Shown piece after piece: positions 43,688 to 53,674 of a stretch of 64,000 nucleotides of DNA. The first letter of the stretch is position 1. Every line of letters starts with the position of its first letter. The position numbers and the translations under genes are program-made. The notes beneath the pieces are model-generated. The model was not told the origin of the DNA, ran no database searches, and saw nothing but the letters and a program-made list of their open reading frames with translations. This DNA is from Tolypothrix brevis GSE-NOS-MK-07-07A (lineage in GTDB: Bacteria > Cyanobacteriota > Cyanobacteriia > Cyanobacteriales > Nostocaceae): assembly GCA_019358985.1 (NCBI GenBank), contig JAHHIJ010000019.1:1-64000 (forward strand), given 5' to 3'.

Positions 43688-45685
43688 TTACGCTTGATTC
43701 TCAAAGTAAGCTTCTAGGGCTTTGTTCACCAACTCACTCATCGGTTTACCTTGACTAGTTGCAGCAGCTTTCAACTTGACGTAAATATCATCTTGAATGC
43801 TGACTCGACGCCGACTTTTACTGCTGGCAATGGTAGTATTAGCGATCGCAACCTCTTTCCCTCCACTTTCTTCTACCACCAAACCATCGCTATCATCTGT
43901 AATTTCTGGCTCCCCAACAACTTCAGATTCGTAATTAGCGGCAAATTCTCGAATCGCATCAAAACCAACGCGATCGCAAAAATCACCAAAGCTTTCCCCA
44001 GATTTCCGCGATCGCTTAAAGAACACAAAAATCGGCTCTAGCTGCGTTTCTATGTCATTATGGTGCAGCTTTTCCATATAAGGTAACGCCAATCTAGTTT
44101 GATCTGGCGAACCCCCCAGCCATACTTGGTAACTTTCTGGAGCGCTACCGACAAAAGCCAATTCTGCCATGTAAGGACGAGCGCAACCGTTCGGGCAACC
44201 GGTCATCCTTACCACAAAATGCTCGTTTTGTAAACCAACTTTATCTAATGACGAGCGAATTCTTTCTAAAATACCTGGTATTGCTCGTTCTGATTCGGTG
44301 ATTGCCAAGCCACAAGTCGGCATCGCAGGGCAAGCCATCGCATAGCGCACCAAGGAATCTATTTTATCAGGGTTTGTGACGACACCGTGACGCTGAAGAA
44401 TCTCTTCAATAAGTTGTTTATTCTCAGGTTCAATATCGAAGAGAATTGCATTATGATGCGGTGTCAAGCGAATAGGCAAATTTAATTGCTCGACAACTTG
44501 CCGCAAAGCAGTTTTGAGTTGCAAGGAACCTTCATCTTTGATGCGACCATTTTCGATGGAAACCCCTAAAAACAGCTTACCATCACCTTGAGAGTGCCAG
44601 CCGAGGAAGTCTTGATATTTCCATTCTGGCAGTTCTTTAAAAGGTGTGAGGGATTTGCCAAAGTATTCTGCAACCTTTGACTTGAATTTCTCAACCCCCC
44701 AATCGTGGATGAGATATTTTAGTCTAGCGTGACGCCGGTCAGTGCGATCGCCATAATCTCTTTGAGTCGCAACAACCGCTTTCACTATCTCATAAACGTC
44801 ATCTTTCGTTACATAGCAAATCGGGTCAGCGATGCGTGCGAAGGTTTCTTCTTTGTTGTGGGTTCTTCCTAAACCACCACCTGCGAAGACGTTAAATCCT
44901 TCTAATTTCCCTTTTTTATCAGTAATTACCACCAAGGTCAAGTCTTGGGTATACAAATCTATAGAATTGTCTCCCGGAACCGTCACGCAAACTTTGAATT
45001 TGCGTGGCATGTAGAGATTGCCGTAAATTGGTTCTAAACTATCTTCAACAATCGACTTACTATTATTTTGCCGTGCTGCCTTGACTTCTGGCTTTTCTTC
45101 GGCACTAATTACTTTTTCTCCATCCAGCCAAATCTCGTAATATGCGCCGGTTTGCGGTTTGAGCAAATCAGAGATATTCTTGGCATATTCCCAAGCATAC
45201 TGATATTCTGGGCGATTTTTGAATGGTGCTGGGCAAGCCATGACGTTACGATTGACATCACCGCAAGCGGATAAAGTCGAACCCATACTTTTCACCATAC
45301 CAGCGATCGCCGCTTTGAGATTTTTCTTCAAAATCCCGTGTAACTGAAACCCTTGACGGGTAGTTACTCGCATTGTATGGTTGCCATAATCATCAGCGAG
45401 CTTATCTATAGTCAGATACAATTGTGGCGGAATAAACCCACCCGGACTGGTGGTTCGCAGCATAAACTGGTAATCTTTTTCCTGTCCCTTGACGCGATTA
45501 TCGCGGTTATCTTGCTGGTAAGAACCGTGAAACTTGAGAATTTGTACCGCATCTTCGCTAAAATGAGTTGTGTCCTGAAGTAGTTCGCTGGCGACAGGTT
45601 CACGTAAAAAATTACTATGTTCTTTTAGACCTTCGACTTTGGAAGGTTTACGTTTGGCGGTAGGGGCAGGAGCAGATTTAACCAT
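43688..45685 (-). CDS. sir: Ferredoxin-dependent sulfite reductase with a ribbon-helix-helix-like C-terminus
   Basis: Reduces sulfite to sulfide in assimilatory sulfur metabolism in the cytoplasm. 665 residues. Both nitrite/sulfite reductase half-domains are present, and the siroheme/4Fe-4S cysteines are in [10 protein letters not shown] and [10 protein letters not shown]. The N-terminal [17 protein letters not shown] is typical of sulfite rather than nitrite reductase. After about residue 615 an extra segment, [20 protein letters not shown] then [16 protein letters not shown], has the pattern of a ribbon-helix-helix DNA-binding domain. It is encoded alone. Confidence 0.93.
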   Translation of the reverse strand: MVKSAPAPTAKRKPSKVEGLKEHSNFLREPVASELLQDTTHFSEDAVQILKFHGSYQQDNRDNRVKGQEKDYQFMLRTTSPGGFIPPQLYLTIDKLADDYGNHTMRVTTRQGFQLHGILKKNLKAAIAGMVKSMGSTLSACGDVNRNVMACPAPFKNRPEYQYAWEYAKNISDLLKPQTGAYYEIWLDGEKVISAEEKPEVKAARQNNSKSIVEDSLEPIYGNLYMPRKFKVCVTVPGDNSIDLYTQDLTLVVITDKKGKLEGFNVFAGGGLGRTHNKEETFARIADPICYVTKDDVYEIVKAVVATQRDYGDRTDRRHARLKYLIHDWGVEKFKSKVAEYFGKSLTPFKELPEWKYQDFLGWHSQGDGKLFLGVSIENGRIKDEGSLQLKTALRQVVEQLNLPIRLTPHHNAILFDIEPENKQLIEEILQRHGVVTNPDKIDSLVRYAMACPAMPTCGLAITESERAIPGILERIRSSLDKVGLQNEHFVVRMTGCPNGCARPYMAELAFVGSAPESYQVWLGGSPDQTRLALPYMEKLHHNDIETQLEPIFVFFKRSRKSGESFGDFCDRVGFDAIREFAANYESEVVGEPEITDDSDGLVVEESGGKEVAIANTTIASSKSRRRVSIQDDIYVKLKAAATSQGKPMSELVNKALEAYFENQA

Positions 45686-45977
45686 TAGAGTTGTATAGTG
45701 TTCTTAATAAGGCATTATTCAACACCGTCCTGTGCTAGTTCTTAGCACTGATTCGGCGATCGATCCCCGGTAATTCGGTCGGAATAAAGAGGAATTTTTT
45801 ACATCTTAACATGGTAAAAGCTGGGTTTATCAGTGATGCAACACTTAACAAACCCAGCAATATTTTATATGGTTTTGAGTGGCTTCTTAAAATTATTTGA
45901 AGCTATGATTTAAACCAAAGGAGAGCGCTAAAAGTTATAGAAGTCTTGTGTGAGGAGCTTTCTGGGTAGATTAAATT

Positions 45978-46514
45978 TTACTTGAAGCGAACACCAATAC
46001 CACTTTGGATGCTCAGAGCAGAAGCAGAGCTATTTTTGTAGGCATCAATTCCTAAAGTAGCATTACTGTAGAGCAAGAAATTTTTAGTAACTTCAGATTC
46101 TATCCCAGCAGTTACAGCTACGCCATCTTTGTTACCGAGGGGAGTTGGTTTGCCGTTTGCTTCCACAAAAGAGTAACCAAGACCTAAAAATGCGTTGGTG
46201 TTTTTAGCAATACCCACATCTGCGGAAACTTGGGGGATAATGGCAGTTGTTTGGTCGCTCCAAAGAACATGACCGCGTGCTGAAAATGGAGTATCTCCTA
46301 ATTTCAGACGACCTGTAAGATTACCACCAAATGTTGCCGCATCACCATTTTGTCCACCATTGGTAACACCAACTCCCACACCACCACCGACATAGCTGGC
46401 GTCAGTACCATTTTTGGTTTCAGCAGAAGCTTGACCGGCAGAGAGAAAAATAGGAGCAATTACTAAAGAAGACAATGCGGAAATTGTCACAAAAGACTTG
46501 ATAAAGCGCTTCAT
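45978..46514 (-). CDS. Small outer-membrane beta-barrel-type protein
   Basis: 178 residues from the ATG at 46514, chosen because it directly precedes a signal peptide (RFIKSFVTISALSSLVIAPIFLSAGQASAE) and has a GGTGA-type Shine-Dalgarno. The mature part alternates polar and apolar residues with glycine-rich turns (YVGGGVGVGVTNGG, NAFLGLGYSFVEAN) and ends in IGVRFK, a C-terminal aromatic typical of porin-like barrels. Probably an OmpX/OmpW-like barrel; ligand unknown. Confidence 0.75.
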   Translation of the reverse strand: MKRFIKSFVTISALSSLVIAPIFLSAGQASAETKNGTDASYVGGGVGVGVTNGGQNGDAATFGGNLTGRLKLGDTPFSARGHVLWSDQTTAIIPQVSADVGIAKNTNAFLGLGYSFVEANGKPTPLGNKDGVAVTAGIESEVTKNFLLYSNATLGIDAYKNSSASALSIQSGIGVRFK

Positions 46515-46993
46515 AATGTCACCGAATATGTAGGTGTTGCATTTAAACTCTAGGTCGAGAATCAATGAAAAAAGTTCCAGAAAATTTCGATATTTTCTGA
46601 ATAAATTGTCACTATTAATGCACGTCAGCAAGCCCTAATTAGCCACAAATAGTAATAAGCTGTTCTCGTTACGGAGATTTCTCTTTCCATCCGGCATTTT
46701 TTAACATAAATAGACAGTTTTTTAACTGGTACATAAAAGTTTGTCTACTTAAGCCAAAAAAACAGCCTTTATTAACGGTGTAAGGGAGTATCCCACTTTT
46801 TAGTATGTCATTGCGAGAGCAACGAAGTGAAGCGCGGCAATCCCATCAACTGTTTCGTAGTGAGATATTGTGGGATTGCTTCGTCGTTCCTCCTCGCAAT
46901 GACTGATTATTCTATGGCTACGAAATAAAAACTGGGATGTACCCATGGTGTAATTTATAAATATTGTTGAAAATTATCCCAGCGAGTAATATC
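46515..46993. other. Intergenic region with a BIME-like repeat
   Basis: 46807-46903 runs from GTCATTGCGAG to CTCGCAATGAC with internal GGCAATCCCATCAA and GTGGGATTGCTTCG, a long imperfect hairpin. The same motif family appears inside MITE-B at 26355. The remaining sequence holds the divergent promoters of the barrel protein and the hydrolase. Confidence 0.6.
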
Positions 46994-47935
46994 ATGTTAA
47001 CTACCACAAAAACGTTGTCTGGTTTGATGGGTTTGTGCATCGGCGATGCAATAGGTGTTCCGGTAGAGTTCACTAGCCGTGCTGAACGAATTGCATCTCC
47101 TGTAACATCGATGCAGGGTTACGGTACTTGGGATATGCCACCAGGCACATGGTCTGATGACAGTTCCCTGACCTTTTGTTTAGCAGAATGTCTTTGTAAC
47201 GGTTTTTCGTTGGATATGATTGCTAATTCATTCTGGCGTTGGTATGATGAAGCGTACTGGACTGCTCGTGATGAAGTATTTGACGTTGGTAACACCACAT
47301 TTTTAGCGATCGCCAACTTGAAACAAGGAATTCCACCCTTGGAAGCGGGAGGAAAGACGGAAAACAGTAATGGTAATGGTTCTTTGATGAGAATCTTACC
47401 TATGGCTTATTGTCACAAAAGCTTAACTTTTGCCGAATTGATTTCGCGGGTACATCAAGTTTCTTGTATTACCCATGCCCATATGCGATCGCAAATTGCC
47501 TGCGGTATATATATCAGTATCACAGTTTGTCTTTTACAAGGACTTGATCCACAACCAGCTTATTTACAAGGTTTAGAAAACATTCGCCAAATTTACTCTA
47601 CACCTGAATACGCTTTGGAAATACCGCATTTTTCCAGAGTCTTCAGCGGCGAAATTGACAAGTTGCCACTGGAAGAAATTCGTTCTAGCGGCTATGTTAT
47701 TGATACTTTAGAAGCATCGCTTTGGTGTTTGTTAAATAGTTCTAACTACGCCGAGGCAGTACTCAAAGCGGTAAATTTAGGTGGAGACACTGATACTACT
47801 GCCGCTGTTACTGGTGGGTTGGCAGGAATTTACTATGGAGTGGAAAATATTCCTTCAGAATGGGTTGAGCAAATTGCCCGAAAACAGGACATTATGAATT
47901 TAGCAGAGCGTTTAGCAGCGGCTGTTTACACTTAG
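46994..47935 (+). CDS. ADP-ribosylglycohydrolase-family protein
   Basis: 313 residues of the DraG/ARH fold. Metal-binding motifs are GDAIGVPVE, SDDSSL and GGDTDTTAAVTGGLAG near the C-terminus, which coordinate two divalent ions and remove ADP-ribose from proteins or nucleic acids. All ligands are present. The ATG at 46994 is preferred over a TTG at 46964. No ADP-ribosyltransferase is adjacent, so the substrate cannot be deduced. Confidence 0.88.
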   Translation: MLTTTKTLSGLMGLCIGDAIGVPVEFTSRAERIASPVTSMQGYGTWDMPPGTWSDDSSLTFCLAECLCNGFSLDMIANSFWRWYDEAYWTARDEVFDVGNTTFLAIANLKQGIPPLEAGGKTENSNGNGSLMRILPMAYCHKSLTFAELISRVHQVSCITHAHMRSQIACGIYISITVCLLQGLDPQPAYLQGLENIRQIYSTPEYALEIPHFSRVFSGEIDKLPLEEIRSSGYVIDTLEASLWCLLNSSNYAEAVLKAVNLGGDTDTTAAVTGGLAGIYYGVENIPSEWVEQIARKQDIMNLAERLAAAVYT

Positions 47936-47961
47936 GAATGCGGACTAAATAAAATACAAGA

Positions 47962-48027
47962 CCTCACCCCGACAAAGCTGTGCTTTATCTCCCCTCTCCT
48001 TATTAAGGAGAGGGGTAGGGGGTGAGG
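47962..48027. repeat. Dispersed hairpin repeat, second copy
   Basis: Near-identical to 18830-18895: CCTCACCCC / GGGGGTGAGG outer arms and CCCCTCTCCTTA / TAAGGAGAGGGG inner arms. It lies between converging genes, as does the other copy. Confidence 0.8.
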
Positions 48028-48103
48028 TAGCTCGTAATTTAAGTAGAATTCGACAAGTCAGGAGCGAGGAATATTATTTATTCTGGCTCCTGGCTAACAA
48101 TGA

Positions 48104-49162
48104 TTAAACAGAAGACAAAGAATATACCTGACCATCAATTAAGAGTCGGGTGATCCCCTTAGCTTCCAAATGAGTTCGGGCTTTATGGAGCATTTTACTA
48201 TCTGGAACTTTAATCACGCGATCGCGCTTGGTAGAGAAGCGCTTTGCTACTCGGTGGTTATCAAATATCGGCAAAGTTCTTTGCTGAGTTTCGATGGTGG
48301 GAATTTGCCCCAAATCGCCAAAATCCTTCAGTGGTCGAGTGATTAACTCTGAGCAACGATCGATCACTAAATAGCAAGTTTTGGGCAAATGAGCTGACGA
48401 CAACGGCAAAACTTGCACCGCTGCATCACCTAAAGCTCGTCTTGTGACTAAAGGTCTTGGCTCCTCAAAGTCGTCATCCTCTTCATCGAAATCATCATCA
48501 TCTAAATCGTCGTCTAAATCGTCCAAATCCTCTGACTCGTCTAGCAAGTCTTCGCCGAGCATTTGCGCTATGACCGTCGGGTTTGGAAGTTCACCCTCTA
48601 ACATTGGGCTAGGAATACTAGCTATTACAGTCGGCTTTTGTTCTAAAAGTTCTAATTGCTCCCCGACTGGTTGTCTTGGTATCGGTGCTGACGAACGCCG
48701 GCGTACCCGTCTGTTAGCCGCTTCTTCCTCCTCGGTTTCATCTTCTTGGTAAGGAAAATTTTCTACTACTGGCTGTGGAGGCACAACAACTTTGACTTTT
48801 GGAGTTGTCTTGCGCGGACTTGGCAAAGAAGTTTTCGGCAATTCCGGTGGAAAGCTTTCTTCCTTGGGAGTTGCTTTCACCTCGACTTGTTTGACTTCTT
48901 TCTCTTTTTGTGGTGTTACCCTGGTTTGTAGTTGGTCATAGTTTACCTGCGCTCTGCCTTCAGGAGTTCGGGCAGCACGCTTTAAAGAAACGAGATATTC
49001 ATACTCGTCTTCTGGTAAGGTACTTTTGAGCAAGCGACTAATTGTCGAATTACTAACTTCATAGCGTTCTGCCAAAGTTGAAGTTGTTTCGGCAGTCTCT
49101 CGATATAATTTAAGAATTTCTTGTTTATCAGAATCTGTTAGTTTTCTCACGGTAGACACCAA
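48104..49162 (-). CDS. Helix-turn-helix protein with acidic disordered middle
   Basis: 352 residues. An N-terminal transposase-like HTH (LTDSDKQEILKLYRETAETTSTLAERYEVSNSTISRLLK) is followed by a Pro/Lys/Glu-rich linker, then a strongly acidic stretch (LDDDLDDDDFDEEDDDFEE, about residues 215-235). A compact C-terminal domain (KTCYLVIDRCSELITRPLKDF... ITRLLIDGQVYSL) follows. Conserved in cyanobacteria as far as I recall, function unknown; a DNA-binding regulator or nucleoid factor is plausible. It follows the membrane protein gene by 8 bp on the same strand, so the two form an operon. Confidence 0.78.
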   Translation of the reverse strand: MVSTVRKLTDSDKQEILKLYRETAETTSTLAERYEVSNSTISRLLKSTLPEDEYEYLVSLKRAARTPEGRAQVNYDQLQTRVTPQKEKEVKQVEVKATPKEESFPPELPKTSLPSPRKTTPKVKVVVPPQPVVENFPYQEDETEEEEAANRRVRRRSSAPIPRQPVGEQLELLEQKPTVIASIPSPMLEGELPNPTVIAQMLGEDLLDESEDLDDLDDDLDDDDFDEEDDDFEEPRPLVTRRALGDAAVQVLPLSSAHLPKTCYLVIDRCSELITRPLKDFGDLGQIPTIETQQRTLPIFDNHRVAKRFSTKRDRVIKVPDSKMLHKARTHLEAKGITRLLIDGQVYSLSSV

Positions 49163-49170
49163 AATTTTTG

Positions 49171-50085
49171 TTAAGCTCTTTTTCGTCCGCCGACACGCCG
49201 CGATCGGCTTGATGATGCGTCATACTCTAAGGCGGCACCCATGCCAAATAACACTCCACTCATTACCCAAAATACCTCTAGTATCTCTCCACTTTGATAG
49301 TTGGGAATCCAATTAGTGGCATATTGAAACCACATATCTGCTATGTAGAGCGAAAACGCTGCCGCTGCAATCATTCGCCAAGACAAAGAAACTCGTCCGC
49401 CCCAAAAAGCTAGCAGTAGCGTTGTGGCGATAATTAACAATAACACGTCGCTGACAATATAAATGGTACTTAAAACCGGAGCGATATTTTCTGTCCATGA
49501 TGGCACTTGTTGGCTGACTTTATCTGCTCCTTGTGGTTGATGAGAAATCAGCCATGCCAAAGCGCTGCCAAAAGCTCCAATTGCCGACACAATCATCCAC
49601 TGCCATTTTTCCAGATTGAGTCGCGAAGATGCAACTGCTAAAATCATGCCTACACCAAGGAACAAATATGTCACCACGAAAAATACATCACCTAGTGAAA
49701 CGATTGGCTCTTCTTTTAATACTATTTCCGTATAGCCGAAAAATATTCCGCCAAGAAAATAAGAAAGCATCCCGATGCCAATTGCCAGCCAAACATTGCG
49801 ATCGCTAACAATTTGCGGATTGCGCCAATTCCTTAAGCATAATATCCCAGCACTTAAATAAGCCAATGCTTCAAAAATATTTGTACCAATTACGTACCAT
49901 GCCGCACGACTTTGTGTGCCGTCCGCTCCGGGAATTTTGGCACTAAACAACAAAAAGTACAATAGTGCCAGCATACCCCAGGCAATACTAGCTAAAACGA
50001 TGTTTTGAGTGGTCAACAGTGAGTTAGGAGGATATGAATTCTTGTAAGATTCTCTCATATGGCTTAACTGTATAAATACATTCAC
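49171..50085 (-). CDS. Polytopic membrane protein
   Basis: 304 residues with about eight hydrophobic helices (for instance IVLASIAWGMLALLYFLLF, WLAIGIGMLSYFLGGIFFG, VLLLIIATTLLLAFWGG) and a basic C-terminal tail SSRSRRVGGRKRA. Overall pattern resembles cyanobacterial seven/eight-helix sensory-type membrane proteins but no family is certain. It is co-transcribed with the HTH/acidic protein downstream. A signal passed from membrane to DNA-binding partner is an attractive but untested idea. Confidence 0.72.
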   Translation of the reverse strand: MNVFIQLSHMRESYKNSYPPNSLLTTQNIVLASIAWGMLALLYFLLFSAKIPGADGTQSRAAWYVIGTNIFEALAYLSAGILCLRNWRNPQIVSDRNVWLAIGIGMLSYFLGGIFFGYTEIVLKEEPIVSLGDVFFVVTYLFLGVGMILAVASSRLNLEKWQWMIVSAIGAFGSALAWLISHQPQGADKVSQQVPSWTENIAPVLSTIYIVSDVLLLIIATTLLLAFWGGRVSLSWRMIAAAAFSLYIADMWFQYATNWIPNYQSGEILEVFWVMSGVLFGMGAALEYDASSSRSRRVGGRKRA

Positions 50086-50187
50086 AGGAGTATTTTGGCA
50101 AAAACGATGTGAAACTTAACGGGTTCATTTAACTTCGGAGCCTAGTAAAAAATTTTTTCACCAAAAAAACTGCCGATGATATGTTGG

Positions 50188-50847
50188 TTATTGCCATAGT
50201 TTACTCAGTGTAGATTGATTTAGCCAACTGATAAAGTGCGATCGCTCCTCCGATGGCATATTTTGTAAGGTACCAGCTATAAGTTTTGCAAAGTTGGCAT
50301 TGCCAAAATATCCTTTCCCTAATCGATGCAGCTCTTGCAAAAGTAGAATTACATGATTTTCTTGCCAAGGGGAAAGTTTGGCTAACTCCAATGGGTTGGT
50401 TGTCAGCAAGTTATGAGCTGTCTCTGATGAGGATACCTGGGCAAATTGCTTTTGTTGCAATAACTCACCAATATCTTTCTCAAATAATGACGCTTGTCGA
50501 GTCCCTAAAAACTCTTCAATGTCAATATAAACCCCTTGCAATAGTAATAAACACCCTTGGATCAAAATTTCTGTGTTGCTATGACTACCAGTGTCACTAT
50601 CTAGTTGCTCTAAACGGATTTTACCCCAAACGCTGTAGCGCTCCGGTTCCTCTAGCAAAACACACGCTTTACCTCGGTTATCAGTTAATTCCCTCCACAA
50701 GGCTCTCGCTTCTTCCTCTTGATTAGCCTTGAAGACGCTAATCAAACGAAACGTTAGCCCCTGATAATGGAGGATAGGCACTTGCTGATCCCGTTTTGGG
50801 TGCTGAATCGACGATATTTCAACATCCTGCCGTTTAAGAATAAACAT
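50188..50847 (-). CDS. Conserved hypothetical protein, 219 residues
   Basis: A soluble protein. The N-terminal half is beta-rich with KACVLLEEPERYSVWGKIRLEQL, and the C-terminal half helical (LSPWQENHVILLLQELHRLGKGYFGNANFAKLIAGTLQNM). I believe it is conserved among cyanobacteria, with no assigned function. It is encoded just downstream of a tRNA-containing spacer in the opposite orientation. The gene ends before a 100-bp gap to the membrane protein. Confidence 0.7.
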   Translation of the reverse strand: MFILKRQDVEISSIQHPKRDQQVPILHYQGLTFRLISVFKANQEEEARALWRELTDNRGKACVLLEEPERYSVWGKIRLEQLDSDTGSHSNTEILIQGCLLLLQGVYIDIEEFLGTRQASLFEKDIGELLQQKQFAQVSSSETAHNLLTTNPLELAKLSPWQENHVILLLQELHRLGKGYFGNANFAKLIAGTLQNMPSEERSHFISWLNQSTLSKLWQ

Positions 50848-51162
50848 GGCACACTGAAATTAACTCCTGACAGGGGCATTCTTGATATGCTATCTATAAT
50901 CGCACCGAGAGCTATATTGGCTCATAGTGCTTTCTTCTGGGCTTTTAGTTTGAGCGCATCCATTTCACCAACTGATTTACTAGACAATATACAAGCATGT
51001 AACACTCCAGCTTGTGAACGTCTTTCGTCTAAATTGGTAAGAAGGCACAGTCTTCAAGCCTTGGGAGTGAAAATGCATAATCTATAATAGATTGCATTTT
51101 GCCCTTAAGCACATATATAATAATTTAAAGACTGACTCTTGTGGGAGCCAGTAACTTGATTT
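50848..51162. other. Intergenic region upstream of tRNA-Arg
   Basis: Divergent promoter space for the 219-residue protein and the tRNA. AT-rich sequence near 51108-51130 (ATATATAATAATTTAAAG) is the likely tRNA promoter. No gene is supported. Confidence 0.45.
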
Positions 51163-51235
51163 GGGTGTGTAACTCAGGGGATAGAGTAACTGCCTTCTAA
51201 GCAGTCAGTCGCAGGTTCGATTCCTGCCACACCCG
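51163..51235 (+). tRNA. tRNA-Arg (anticodon TCT)
   Basis: 73 nt. The acceptor arms GGGTGTG / CACACCC pair fully, with discriminator G. D arm ACTC/GAGT, anticodon stem ACTGC/GCAGT with loop CTTCTAA (anticodon TCT), and T arm GCAGG-TTCGATT-CCTGC. CCA is not encoded. It reads AGA, and by wobble AGG, codons. Confidence 0.95.
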
Positions 51236-51368
51236 TTTTAGCTAAATAAGTAGATGGGCATAAATAAACGCTCCTCAACGTAGTAACGGCTTTAGCCGTT
51301 AAAATTGAGCGGTTTACCCCTCACTACGAAGAGCGGAGAGTGTTTTACGTTTAATTTTGCCCACTTAC

Positions 51369-52754
51369 TTAACCACTAACCAAATCTTCTATAGTACTAG
51401 CGTTATTTGGCAATGCAGCTGTTAAAACTTCGCTGCCTTGTGTTGTAACTAAAACATCATCCTCGATGCGGATTCCGCGTACATCGGCAAATTGAGATAA
51501 ACGTTCCCAATTGACGATATGATGATACTTTGAGCGCAGATTAGCATCATTTAAAATTGCTGGAACTTGATAAAAACCAGGTTCAATTGTAACTAACATT
51601 CCCGATCGCAGTGGACGATTTAAACGTAGGTAGCTTAAACCAAAGCGATCGCTTCTTTCTCTTTCCTCTTCATACCCAGCTAAATCCCCCAAATCTTCCA
51701 TGTCATGCACATCCAAACCCAACAAATGACCGATTCCGTGGGGGAAAAACAGCGCGTGAGCATCCATTTCTACTAAGTCTTCCGGATTTCCTTTGAAAAT
51801 GCCCAAATTTACCAAACCTTCAGCAATGACACTGCAAGCTAGTAAATGAATATCTTCATACTCTACACCAGGACGGATTTTGGCAATACACGCATCATGA
51901 GCCGCCAATATTACATCATAAATATCTCTCTGGGTAGATGAAAACTTTCCAGATACTGCCCAAGTGCGAGTGACATCAGCTGCCCAACCCATTTCAGTTT
52001 CCGCACCAACATCTGCAAGTAGTAAATCACCAGGTTGCAAAGAATGGTGATAGTGTTCATTATGGAGAACTTCGCCATGAACGGTGACAATACTGTTGTA
52101 GGAAGTAGTCATATTATGTGCTATAATAACTCCTTCCATCGCAGCCCGGACTTCGGCTTCTATTTTGGCACCAGTTGTAGCACGCATACCAGCTTTGTGC
52201 GCTTCGACGGTGACAGCAGCGGCTTTTCTTAACTCAATTAATGCGGCTTCGTCGTGGGTTAGACGTACCGTAACAATTGCTTTGGCTAACTCTAGGTCAA
52301 TTTCGGCTGGCTGAATTTGCGGTAAAACTAATCTATCCAACAGTTGCGACTGCTGAGTCCAAGTGGCAGCATCTTGCACGGCAATTGTTGCCACACCTTT
52401 TACCGACAATTGTAATTCCACCATTGGTTTAGCAACATCCGCGCCAATTTTTTGGGCAATTTCTTCTCGAATTGGCGTTTCTCCATGCCATAAAGCGCTA
52501 CTCGGTTTAGGATCGTCCATGAATAGTTCTAACTTGCCGGCTTCTAAGCGAATTACCGCATTTGGCAAGGGTAGTCCAGCAAAATAGAGGAAATGACTGC
52601 TAGCGCGAAAAGGAAAGACATTTGCTGGAAAGTTACGCGGACTGCTGTTTCCCGACCAGAGAATTACCGGAAAATCAATCAAACTGGCTAGTTTTTGTCT
52701 TCGCTGCCGTAGAGTATCCACAAGGTAGTTAGAAGTCCATGCTTGATTACCCAT
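51369..52754 (-). CDS. pepP: Xaa-Pro aminopeptidase (aminopeptidase P, M24B)
   Basis: Removes N-terminal residues followed by proline. An N-terminal AMP_N domain is followed by the M24 pita-bread fold. Metal ligands are visible in LLADVGAETEMGWAADVTRTW (two Asp), FFPHGIGHLLGLDVHD (His), VTIEPGFY (Glu) and GIRIEDDV (Glu). The ATG at 52754 (MGNQAWTSNYLVDTLRQRR) gives 461 residues; the alternative 52793 start would overlap the upstream lipoprotein gene. It follows that gene on the same strand after about 10 bp. Confidence 0.9.
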   Translation of the reverse strand: MGNQAWTSNYLVDTLRQRRQKLASLIDFPVILWSGNSSPRNFPANVFPFRASSHFLYFAGLPLPNAVIRLEAGKLELFMDDPKPSSALWHGETPIREEIAQKIGADVAKPMVELQLSVKGVATIAVQDAATWTQQSQLLDRLVLPQIQPAEIDLELAKAIVTVRLTHDEAALIELRKAAAVTVEAHKAGMRATTGAKIEAEVRAAMEGVIIAHNMTTSYNSIVTVHGEVLHNEHYHHSLQPGDLLLADVGAETEMGWAADVTRTWAVSGKFSSTQRDIYDVILAAHDACIAKIRPGVEYEDIHLLACSVIAEGLVNLGIFKGNPEDLVEMDAHALFFPHGIGHLLGLDVHDMEDLGDLAGYEEERERSDRFGLSYLRLNRPLRSGMLVTIEPGFYQVPAILNDANLRSKYHHIVNWERLSQFADVRGIRIEDDVLVTTQGSEVLTAALPNNASTIEDLVSG

Positions 52755-52764
52755 TACCCATTCC

Positions 52765-53022
52765 CTAGTTTTTGTCGTCGTCTTTATCGTCATCTTTCTC
52801 GTCGTCTCTGTCGTCTTTTTGGTCGTTATTAGACCGGATAGGCTGTTGGTTAGTCTGATTGTTGTACTGAGTATTTTGTTGATTTTGTTGCTGGGTTTCA
52901 GTCTGTGGCTTTGATTCGTCGTTACCGCAGCTGACTAACCCCGCAGAAATTAGCGCGGTTGTTATAGCAGCAAGGATGTTGGCGATCGCTTTTCTCCTCA
53001 AGCTTCCGTTTTTATTTAACAT
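52765..53022 (-). CDS. Small acidic lipoprotein
   Basis: 85 residues with a lipoprotein signal ending in LVSCG, a Gln/Asn-rich middle and a C-terminus of mostly Asp/Lys/Glu (KDDRDDEKDDDKDDDK). Such acidic tails may bind cations or be disordered linkers. Function unknown. It lies directly upstream of the aminopeptidase gene. Confidence 0.75.
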   Translation of the reverse strand: MLNKNGSLRRKAIANILAAITTALISAGLVSCGNDESKPQTETQQQNQQNTQYNNQTNQQPIRSNNDQKDDRDDEKDDDKDDDKN

Positions 53023-53159
53023 TGGCTTAAACTCTTGGAGTTAGAATTACTAATCCTACACTACTGCGTCAGGTTCTTGTTGTTATCTAACTATCGACAA
53101 GTATCTCAAGGAATGAATTTGTCACAATAGTTAAATAAACTTATTTCTCAGGTTAAAAA

Positions 53160-53609
53160 ATGTCTGCTAAAAATCAAGCTAAATTGGACAATACGCCAAC
53201 TGGCGATTGGTCGATTGAACAATTGCCGGGATTAAGTCAGGAAGAACTATCCCAATTCCAAAACTGCGGTATCTTTACCACAAAAGCGCTCTTTCAACAA
53301 GGAAATAGTTTGCAATCTAAGGTAGCGCTGGCAAATAAATTACAAGTTCATCTTCAGTATGTAAATAAATGGGTGGCTTTGGCGGATTTGGCTCGGATTC
53401 CCAGTGTGGGGACGCAATATTGTGGATTATTGCTTCATGCGGGTATAGGTTCGGTGGCACAGTTGGCTGAAACTCCCACCCACAGATTGCATCAACAAAT
53501 TATGCGCTTGCAGGTAGCAACTATGCAGCGACGAGATTTATGTCCGGCGATCGGGTTAGTGCAACAATGGTGTCAGCAAGCAAAAACAGTTAGGGGTTAT
53601 AAATTATAA
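53160..53609 (+). CDS. DUF4332-family helix-hairpin-helix protein
   Basis: 149 residues. The pattern WSIEQLPGLSQEELSQFQNCGIFTTKALFQQG...VALADLARIPSVGTQYCGLLLHAGIGSVAQLAETP matches DUF4332, built of two helix-hairpin-helix-like units expected to bind nucleic acid or act as a structural module. Cyanobacterial members are typically single-domain. Transcribed alone with its own promoter region from 53023. Confidence 0.85.
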   Translation: MSAKNQAKLDNTPTGDWSIEQLPGLSQEELSQFQNCGIFTTKALFQQGNSLQSKVALANKLQVHLQYVNKWVALADLARIPSVGTQYCGLLLHAGIGSVAQLAETPTHRLHQQIMRLQVATMQRRDLCPAIGLVQQWCQQAKTVRGYKL

Positions 53610-53674
53610 ATTCACTTTTGCGTGATTGATTATACTGCAAATGTTTGTTAAGCAAAGTTCAAATTACATTAATA

